Made by a program: the position numbers and the translations under genes. DNA of 64,000 nt, taken from positions 217,470 through 281,469 of the forward strand of contig JASKOT010000022.1 in the NCBI GenBank assembly GCA_032158125.1, given 5' to 3'. Below the pieces are notes generated by a model that saw only the letters and a program-made list of their open reading frames with translations, was not told where the DNA came from and did no database searches. Below are positions 57,778 through 64,000 of the stretch, one piece after another (the first letter of the stretch is position 1; each line of letters starts with the position of its first letter). Origin of the DNA: Papiliotrema nemorosa. Taxonomy: Eukaryota > Basidiomycota > Tremellomycetes > Tremellales > Rhynchogastremaceae.

Positions 57778-60364
57778 ATGGAAGGGTTAGATTACGGCTA
57801 CGATGACGGACCCACTTCCCCGCTTGCGACGCATCATCACCTAAACGAAGATGGCACCTCGGATCACGAAGAGACGGTGGAAGAGCGTAGGTTACGGAAA
57901 GAGGAAAAGCGCGCGGCCAAGCTGAAGAGGAAAGAGGAGAAAGCAGCGAAGAAGGCTCGGAAGGAGTCCAGAAAACTAGGTGATGAGAAGGAGCCTGATG
58001 CTGGGGTGGTCAACACGAATGAGGAGACTGCTACCGGGGCGGACGGCGAGATAGAGGTTGAAGGAAGGGTCAATGATGAGGCTTCCGGCTCGGCGGTCGG
58101 ACCGAACACTGAGTTTCGACCAACAACTACGATGGAGGAGGCAGAAGATGCACCTCACAGCACGAAAGAGGTTAAGAACGGCAAGAAGGCATCAAAGAAG
58201 AGGAAACATCAGGATGTGGTAGTTTCATCCCAAGATGTCGAAAATGCCGCAGATCCCCAGGGCGATGCCAACCTCACCACAAAGAGCACAACGGACAAGC
58301 CGAACGTTATCGCGTCGGCGGATGTTCTAGTGGAAGAGTTCATCCCCGACGAAGCGCATGCTGCGAAAAAGTTGAAAACGGCCAACTCGAAGGCTCAGCA
58401 AAGCACAGACGCCCCGAAGTCTCGCATCAACCTCTCGCCGCTCGTGGAAATCTCGTCGTCGACACCGAAGACTCCCTCGATCACGGGAAAGAAACGATCG
58501 AAAGAGGCCAAGACTGTGCCGTCTGAGCTGATCATTACCCCGGCAGCAGGTCCGTCGCGTGTACGTTCCTCTCAGACCTCTCAATCCGCAGAACCTTCCC
58601 TGGTACAGAGTAAGGAACCTCGAAGATCGAAAACGTCACGAAAACAAGAAGTCAAGGAGACGGATGAAGAGCTTCGAAGGAAGTTTAGAGATGTGGGAGC
58701 TATGAACCATTGGTTGGCTTCTCAATGGAGGCCGTATTCCGAATTGACCAGGTTGCAAAGTCTAGGCAGTGAGTCTTGGTCCGGCAGTTGATCTATCAGT
58801 CTACTGTCCGACAGGTATCAGATGGCTGACTATAGTCTTGACATACACTAGAGGGAAATTTGACGAGGGGGAGAAGGGAGCCATCAAAGGGCACTTAGAG
58901 CTGTTCAAAAGAGTGAGCCTTCTCATCCTTCTCCGGGACCAAAATATCCAGCACGAAAGCAGACAGAGCTGACAGGGTGTAGATCAACAGGATGGGCGAC
59001 GACGAATTGATCAGCATCATCATGGGCAAAGGGAGAGCGAGTGAGCGAGGCGATTATCCGAAGTTCTGGCCTGAAGTCGGTATGTTGACTCCTCGAACTC
59101 TCGAAATCTGTGTGAGCGTCTCAGGGTCGGAGCTGACCCTGAAGCGGCTGTGGCACCCGGTCGACCTGTCAAAGCTGTCAAAGACTTTGTGAGACGAGAG
59201 TACGATCCTCGAGGAAGGAAAGGCGCTTGGACGGTAGATGAGGATGAAGAGCTCCTCAGGTAAGTCGAATCGGATGCCTCTTTGTGCCTCTTTGCACGTA
59301 TACAAGGCTAACATATCAGAGCCTATGAAGTGCATCCCAATGAGTGGACCAAAATTGCCAACATGGTTGAAAGGACCGAAACGGATTGTAGAGACCGATA
59401 CAAGAATCAATTAGCCTCCCTGTCGACTCGAAACACGGGTCATTGGTCGACTCGCGAAGAGACGAAACTGGCGCGAATAGTGCAAGAGGTCAATGAACAA
59501 GTGGGCAACGATCCATTAGGATACGAGGCGCCCTGGGATATCGTGTCTGAAAAGATGGGCGGGTTGAGGAGTAGAATGCAATGTAGGAAGAAATGGCAGG
59601 ATGGATTGAGGATGAGAGAGATGAGTAAAGGGGGTTTGGGGAGGTTCAGCTCGGGACATCGTCCGTTTTTGGTCAAAAGGTGAGCCGACACCCATTCTGG
59701 GCTGATCCAAATTCTATGACGATATGGGTGTTTAGAGAGTGAGCCTAACAACTAGACTGAAACGGTTGAATGTGGACTCGGAAGAGGATGTGGAGTGGGA
59801 TACGATCCGTGAAGGATCATGGACAGCGTATACCGTTCCACAGCTTAGGATGGGGTTGAGAAGGATGAAGAGGGACATACCCAATGCGGACGAGATGCCC
59901 TGGGACAGTAAGCCACATGAGGACGACTCTAACCTCGTCGCTGACGTGCAGGACTGCTGGACGAGTTGGAAAGAAAATACCCTCTTCCAGACGATACACA
60001 GGCTGAAAATCAAATGATGAAGATTGTCCGATCGCTAGAGTTCGTCATGAGCGACGACGAACTGCCGGAAGAGCCAGAAGAAGAAGAGGGCGCAATGGTA
60101 ACGGGTACAACGCCTTCCGCGGAGTTCAGGAAGAAACTGACAACTTATGGCCGACAAACCCCCACGAAATCCCCAAAAACGGTCAACAGCAAAAAGGGGA
60201 AGAGTGTGAGCAGAGAAGAAATGGAGATGGAGGAGGAGGACGAGGCCGTGGTCTCGGGTAGAAAAGCCAATGAGGTCGAGAGTAAAGAGGGCGAAGGGGA
60301 AGGGGAAGGGGAAGACGATAGGCAAGTCAGGGACCAAGACGTGGAGGTTGAGGAGAAGTCGTAG
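57778..60364 (+). CDS. Reb1/TTF1-type Myb DNA-binding protein
   Basis: Proteins of this type bind rDNA terminators or promoters and block forks or stop RNA polymerase I. The first exon (start MEGLDYGYDDGPTSPL) encodes a basic, Lys/Glu-rich nuclear tail. After it come LRRKFRDVGAMNHWLASQW and FDEGEKGAIKGHLELF, then two Myb/SANT repeats: KGAWTVDEDEELLRAYEVHP with WTKIANMVERTETDCRDRYK, and GHWSTREETKLARIVQEV with WDIVSEKMGGLRSRMQCRKK. A further half-repeat (DVEWDTIREGSWTAYTV, then MPWDRLLDELERKYPLPDD) resembles the extended DNA-binding region of Reb1/TTF1. The tail is acidic, with GEGEGEGED. About five introns. Domain assignment is firm; which DNA it binds is inferred from the family. Confidence 0.85.
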
Positions 60365-60785
60365 GGCATGCAGGGGACTCAGAAGTAGGGTGGAGGGATA
60401 TGATACCTAAGGGCGATGTCTGCGACGACTCTGTACTTACATTATGATATTTACGATGATTCACTGACTGATCGTGTGCAAGTGAACGAGAAGGCCACGA
60501 GTATGACAGAGCTATTAAGTCATGACGATATCGACGACAATCATCGCATATGTCACAAGAGATAGACAAGGATCTAACATGCGGTATGTATAGCCATCAA
60601 TGTGTTGTACAAGTCAAAGAGAACAAGATGCACGGGATAGACTCTGGGCCGATATGCGTATCTCCAAGCTCTCCCTGCCTCTTCTCGTTTCAGTTGTAGG
60701 GCGCCGAGCTCCCCGCATTAGAGAGGGAGAAATCAGCGACCTTCGCTCCGATGTCTTCTAGCTTATTGTCCGTCGTAATCAGAGC
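60365..60785. other. Convergent intergenic region
   Basis: 421 bases between converging stops of the Myb gene and GSH1; holds both 3' untranslated regions. No gene seen. Confidence 0.4.
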
Positions 60786-63405
60786 CTATAGACACCCGCT
60801 GGGTCCTGATCCCACATAATCCGGTCCGAGAACCTCAGGACAGGCCCTAACCCCTCTCTCACTAGACGTCAGCCAACACAGCTCGTTAAGACTGTATTCC
60901 AACTGACATTTCATCTATTGCCTTGACGAGGTCGTAATTTATCTCTTCAGACACTACAGAGTCTTGCTTGTATGCTGGATGCTGAACGATGAATTGCCTG
61001 ATCCACGCTGCGGGAGTCATCAAGTCTCCTGTTGATTAGCCCACTACCCCAGTTTACCATTTGAAAAGAAGGAGGAGATAGGAAAGGCCGCAATCCTTCT
61101 CGTGTTGGTGTGTCAAATGCAGGAGGGATATTCGACTCACCCTTCGCCCTATGTTTGATAAGGTTCAAATACCGCCTCAACTCGCATTTTGTGTTCACAT
61201 CGACGTTGAGAGAATTCAGATAGGCATTCACGACTCCCATCAACCCAGGGAATGAATCACCTCTTCCATTGATAATCTCGTCCAGGGTCATCTGGACGAC
61301 CTCGCATTCCGACTCTTCCTCGGTAGGCGAGGAACATCGAGTGGAAGATCGAGAGTGAGATCGGTGATTGACGGTACCGTTGACGGCAGATTGGCGCTCC
61401 GAGGGAGGAACGGAAGATCGACGTGACTCAGGACGAGATGGCGTTGCAGAGGTAGACGGGGGAGAGACGGGTCTGGATGTCGGATCGTACGATGTAGCAG
61501 GTCGTTCAGGAGGGAAGATATTGCGTCGGAAGTGAAACTTGTTTCGTCGGGTCGCATCCCTTTCTTGTCCCTTTTGCATGTTTTCGTCGACCTGCCAGTC
61601 AGCTGACAATTCCAGGCTTGGCAGGGTGAGATCTGTGGGAACCGACCTTTGAAATTGGCATGTAAAAGTTCAGGTCGAAAGAGATGATGGCCCGTGTAAG
61701 AAGCACGATGAAGATTGAAAAAGCGGCATTTTCAAAATCTGTCCATTGCACTTCCATACTTCTGAATTCAACTCTCCATCCGATAGGCGAATTGACAGGT
61801 GGGGGCTTGAACCTGATCGTCTGCCAATTTGTCGATTGAATATTCTCAAAGTGGTCCATTGAAGCTTGATCATCCTGGTCTATCGTCTCGCTGAATTGCA
61901 CCAGGGGATCCCGGATGAATAGGTGAGCAATGTGCGCGGCGAGTTTATCGTCTAGACCGTGATCTTCTAGACGTTTTTGCACGGCTGAATCGATGGGAAC
62001 GTGGGTGTCGTGATATTCTGATTTGTTACGGGGATCATTGGAGATGTATAGGTCGACAGAGTCATATCGAGATTTCGGAATGAGGTATCGGTTGTCCTTC
62101 AAGGGCTGGATAGTAAGCACAGGCCAGGGTTGTAGCTTTGGTGATTCACCTTCACGCCTCGCTCCTCTTCTGTCCTGTCATCCACACTAGCAGCAATCAC
62201 ATTCCACCTCGCGTCGACATCCGCCAACTGACCTCTGAACGCTGGACTAGCAGCGGTCAACGCGAGCTAGACTGATCAGCTCGTTCACCATCTCTGCAGT
62301 GGGTAAGCTCACCATGATGGGAGCCACCGGAACCAACGCATCGTAGACTCTTCTCGCCTCATCTACGTTCCACGCTTGGAATGTGATCTGCAGACAACAA
62401 CAACCCATACCAAAAGCCATGGCGTCCATGTGAATATACGGTGTTCCAGGTTGCGGTTTTGCCGGGCCTGGCATGTGAGCAATTCTGCCATGGCGTCGAC
62501 CTGCGAGTGCCACTAACCAGCATGACCGTTCGACACGGAAGTGTTCGAGCCTTCTGGCAAAACGGTGTTCTTGTCGATAAACAGCGGTACCCTGATATCC
62601 ACCAAAGATCCTCTCCTCTGCCTGATGTTCGCCGTCAAAGTACTTCTCATCAGTCCTCGCCCATGTATCCAGCCGCTGAAGAAGACTCACGGAAACCTCG
62701 CATGAGGGTTCGTCAACAGCTCCCCAACATATCGACTCCTCGAGCTGCTCTTCTCTGTGTCTGGAAACGTGGGCGGATCCGTAAACGCCGAATCCGTCAC
62801 GCCCAACCTAGGCCAAGCCGTGAGCGTAATGGGCAACTCGTGCGGTTTCAAATGAGATCGAATGATTTGTCGTCTAAATCGCATATCCGCTTCCACAGAG
62901 ACGAGATCTTTTGGTGTACCGGAAAACGGACATCCGGGCGTGGATTCTAACATGTATCGTCCGTATTCCGGGTGGAAAGTGGGTATCGTCGCGCTGCCCG
63001 TTAACCGCGTCCAGGCTTGCCTCAAACATGACGGTATGCAAAGGTTGGGTACAGGAACATACCATGATTTTGGCTTGTATAGCTCCAACTTGGGATCCAG
63101 AGTTACACTCTGCAATTTCTGAAGAATCTCCGTTTGACGTAAACTGAGCATTGCCTTTTTCTCGGTATCGTCACACGCCACGACCATATATTCGATCTAC
63201 CGTCAGGCCACGTCCTGTTGCCGAGCCACACGGGCGTAGAAGTGTAGGCACTCACCTCGTCACCCCATAGCAAACCCTTTCCGGTCCTGTCTTTCCATCT
63301 GTCCCAGGTGTTTAAGAATTGGGTTATACCGTGATATCGGATATGTTCGGCTAGAGGTTTAGTCTCCGGCCAGTCGAGGGGCGTTCCGAGAGCCAACAGT
63401 CCCAT
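60786..63405 (-). CDS. GSH1: Glutamate-cysteine ligase catalytic subunit
   Basis: The enzyme joins glutamate and cysteine with ATP, the rate-limiting step of glutathione synthesis. Start [18 protein letters not shown] at 63405. Conserved blocks in order: [145 protein letters not shown] and the [13 protein letters not shown] helix. After that an insertion of about 75 residues, rich in Ser, Pro and Arg, interrupts the C-terminal part before [20 protein letters not shown]. The last exon gives [17 protein letters not shown] and the end PSGCL, stop 60786-60788. About seven introns. Confidence 0.95.
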
Positions 63406-64000
63406 GTTGGCGTCGGGTTGGAGATGTCAGAAAGTCGAAAGAAACCGACCGGTTTCTAACTGAGCAAAGTTGCGATGATGATGTGTGACCGGTAATTTCG
63501 GATACTACCTGGCTGGATGACAGTAAAGAAACGGGTACTCCGTCGAGATGTCGACGTGAATCGATCGATCTGTTAGGGAGTGTGTTCACCGCTAGAGTAG
63601 CGACAAGTCGTTGAGAGATGGGCGGGTGGGTGGATTGACGAGTGGTCGAGGACAATCAAGAAGTCAAAGATGACTGGCCAAATACGCAGATCGGCTTTCC
63701 GAAATATTTCGCGACTGCCGTCGGTTCACTCCAGCTCGTTGATGTTTTGACTCAAGCAGCGTCGTCTATAAGCAAGCTGGAGATGAATGTGTATGGCGCA
63801 ATCACCTCTTACGCGGTGAGATCAACCACAAGCGAGGGCGAGGGCGAGGGAGCGATATACTCGTAGGTCTCGTAGGTGGAGGACAAAGGGCGAGAGACGG
63901 GGGGGGGGGGGGGGGGGGGCACAAAATTGTTATAAACAAAAGGCCAACGGGTGGCGGAAATAGCCGCCCGGGAAAAAAAAAAACGCCAGGAACATTGGCC
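63406..64000. other. GSH1 upstream region and low-quality end
   Basis: The left 490 bases are the GSH1 promoter; a frame at 63642-63866 opens only with GTG and has no support. A run of 21 G (63899-63919) and a run of 11 A (63973-63983) follow, suggesting the end of a contig or sequencing slippage. Confidence 0.5.
63899..63919. repeat. Poly-G run of 21 bases
   Basis: Twenty-one consecutive G bases, close to the window end and followed by an A run 54 bases later. Homopolymers of this length are not seen elsewhere in the window, so a technical origin is likely. Confidence 0.7.

Noticed and set aside
63642..63866. Possible divergent gene upstream of GSH1
   Set aside because: The frame opens with GTG, has no ATG in a suitable position and no conserved sequence.

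Overview
The window is nuclear DNA from a basidiomycete yeast, most likely a tremellomycete related to Cryptococcus or Kwoniella. Nearly every gene is split by short introns (mostly 35-70 nt, GTGAGT-like donors, CTRAC/CTAAT-like branch sites, YAG acceptors). Arginine is mostly encoded by CGA, leaders are pyrimidine-rich, and the protein set is fungal (fused GARS-AIRS, PMA1, OPY2, Zn2Cys6 factor, GH17 glucanase, YPK1). I found no tRNA, rRNA, transposon, CRISPR or bacterial operon. All gene models come from reading frames and splice signals by eye; compound CDS are given from start codon to stop codon with introns inside.

Left part (1-9.9 kb): three tandem minus-strand paralogues of an unrecognised family (the first runs off the left edge), a complete eight-exon Derlin, a secreted histidine acid phosphatase (phytase type) with two CACGTG boxes upstream, the spliceosomal factor CWC15, and a small unrecognised spliced gene.

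Metabolic core (9.9-28.4 kb): ADE5,7 and phosphoglucomutase diverge from a 0.33-kb promoter. Then come the HOG-pathway membrane anchor OPY2, a poorly resolved multi-exon locus, a Ysc84-type protein without SH3 domain diverging from mitochondrial branched-chain aminotransferase, and a membrane-anchored DUF3445 protein (heme-dependent oxidative N-demethylase family).

Middle (28.4-44 kb): a 2.7-kb gene-poor region leads into PMA1, the plasma-membrane proton ATPase. It is followed by a Lys/Glu-rich nuclear-type protein, the AGC kinase YPK1 with an acidic C-terminal tail, and an unknown 560-residue protein.

Right part (44.8-64 kb): a type II membrane GH17 beta-1,3-glucanase, a haloacid-dehalogenase-like protein, a phytanoyl-CoA-dioxygenase-like protein, a Zn2Cys6 transcription factor, an intronless presumed mitochondrial protein, a Reb1/TTF1-type Myb protein, and glutamate-cysteine ligase (GSH1). 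The last 100 bases hold a 21-nt G run and an 11-nt A run and look like a low-quality contig end.

Several genes relate to cell envelope and stress physiology (PMA1, YPK1, OPY2, GH17 glucanase, Derlin, GSH1), but nothing shows that they form one regulated cluster. The order looks like ordinary fungal gene order. The least explained items are the tandem paralogue trio, the 18.3-21.6 kb locus and the unknown genes at 9.1, 35.2 and 42.3 kb.
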